Below, in pieces: positions 22,392 through 22,673 of a stretch of 22,673 bases of DNA (the stretch's first letter is position 1; each line of letters begins with the position of its first letter). The stretch lies in the IMG/VR virus record IMGVR_UViG_3300044961_000859, positions 1-22,673 of that record; one strand, written 5' to 3'. Origin of the DNA: a virus. The notes below the pieces were generated by a model. That model was not told where the DNA came from and did no database searches. It saw only the letters and a program-made list of their open reading frames with translations. A program made the position numbers and the translations under genes.

Positions 22392-22640
22392 CCGACTAAG
22401 CACATTTGCCTATGCACAATTGCCTAAGCACATTTGCCTACGCAATTTCACCTAAGTACAATTGCCTAAGTAAGTTTGCCTAAGCACATTTGCCTAAGTA
22501 GATTTGCCTAAGCCTATTTGCCTAGGAACAATTGCCTAAGCACAAATGCCTAGGTAGAATTGCCTAAGTACATGTGCCTAGGTAGATGTGCCTAGAGGGG
22601 GGGGTGGGTAATTTTGCCTAAGCACAATTGCTTACGAACG
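22392..22640 (+). repeat. 14-bp tandem iteron-like array
   Basis: About 14 head-to-tail degenerate copies of TTGCCTAAGYACAT run in strict 14-bp phase from 22406 to about 22596, preceded by a partial copy. A G-rich interruption follows (eight Gs, then TGGG), then two more copies from 22614. GCCTA is nearly invariant; the last positions vary. The unit length is not a multiple of three, and no spacers are present, so it is neither coding nor CRISPR. Arrays of this kind commonly bind a replication initiator or partition protein. Confidence 0.8.
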
Positions 22641-22673
22641 CCTGTACTAGTGAGCGTTTGTACTAGCGCTATC

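Noticed and set aside
22196-22455. Open frames in the GC-rich island
   Set aside because: They arise from the 19-bp tandem repeats and GC-rich sequence, are Gly/Ala/Arg-rich, overlap each other on both strands and lack ribosome sites.
22392-22640. CRISPR array
   Set aside because: The 14-bp units are directly adjacent with no spacers, and no cas genes are present; the Cas4-like fold of the nuclease is a general phage nuclease type.

Overview
The window looks like the genome, or most of it, of a small podovirus that infects a phycobilisome-containing cyanobacterium. A T7-style packaging and virion gene set is present: terminase, portal, scaffold, capsid, gp11-like adaptor, two very large internal or ejection-type proteins and a gp17-like fibre. 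The cyanobacterial host is inferred from an 81-residue NblA-like protein, whose family drives phycobilisome breakdown. No rRNA, tRNA, transposase or integrase was seen.

Layout. Two gene blocks converge on a bidirectional terminator near 6073. The rightward block (1220-6055) holds an Amidase_3 lysin, a RecB/Cas4-type PD-(D/E)XK nuclease, an acidic-tailed protein, a small Cys-containing protein, a dNMP kinase-like P-loop protein, a MazG-like pyrophosphohydrolase, a ferritin-like di-iron protein, a small acidic protein and a 54-residue ribbon-helix-helix protein. The leftward block (20779 down to 6111) holds a coiled-coil protein, TerL, portal, scaffold, major capsid protein, adaptor, NblA, a 1133-residue protein with an ADP-ribosyltransferase-like domain, a 1046-residue virion protein and the tail fibre. 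Genes are tightly packed and many overlap by 4 nt. I see no DNA polymerase, primase, helicase, RNA polymerase, holin or gp12-like tail nozzle, so this is either a very host-dependent minimal phage or an incomplete genome.

Flanks. About 1.2 kb on the left and 1.8 kb on the right have no credible gene and are dense with structure. The two flanks carry a long imperfect inverted repeat (355-931 against 21296-21930, with weaker similarity inward to about 1080 and 21140). The repeats are arrays of CTAG-bounded hairpins, some with compensatory stem changes. Outside the right arm lie a GC-rich island with a 19-bp triplicate and a roughly 16-copy array of a 14-bp iteron-like unit. If the molecule is circular or terminally redundant, the two flanks would join into one 3-kb origin or control region.

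Regulation. A 29-bp element, CACCCCAATTA-N8-AATACCACTA, occurs exactly three times: just before the first gene of each block and just before the scaffold gene, always pointing into the gene. It is the best candidate for a phage-specific promoter. Separately, the 9-mer TTCTTTGTY (reverse RACAAAGAA) is scattered through the whole window at about 45 copies by eye, often as inverted pairs in hairpins, in the manner of DNA uptake sequences or HIP1-like iterated words.
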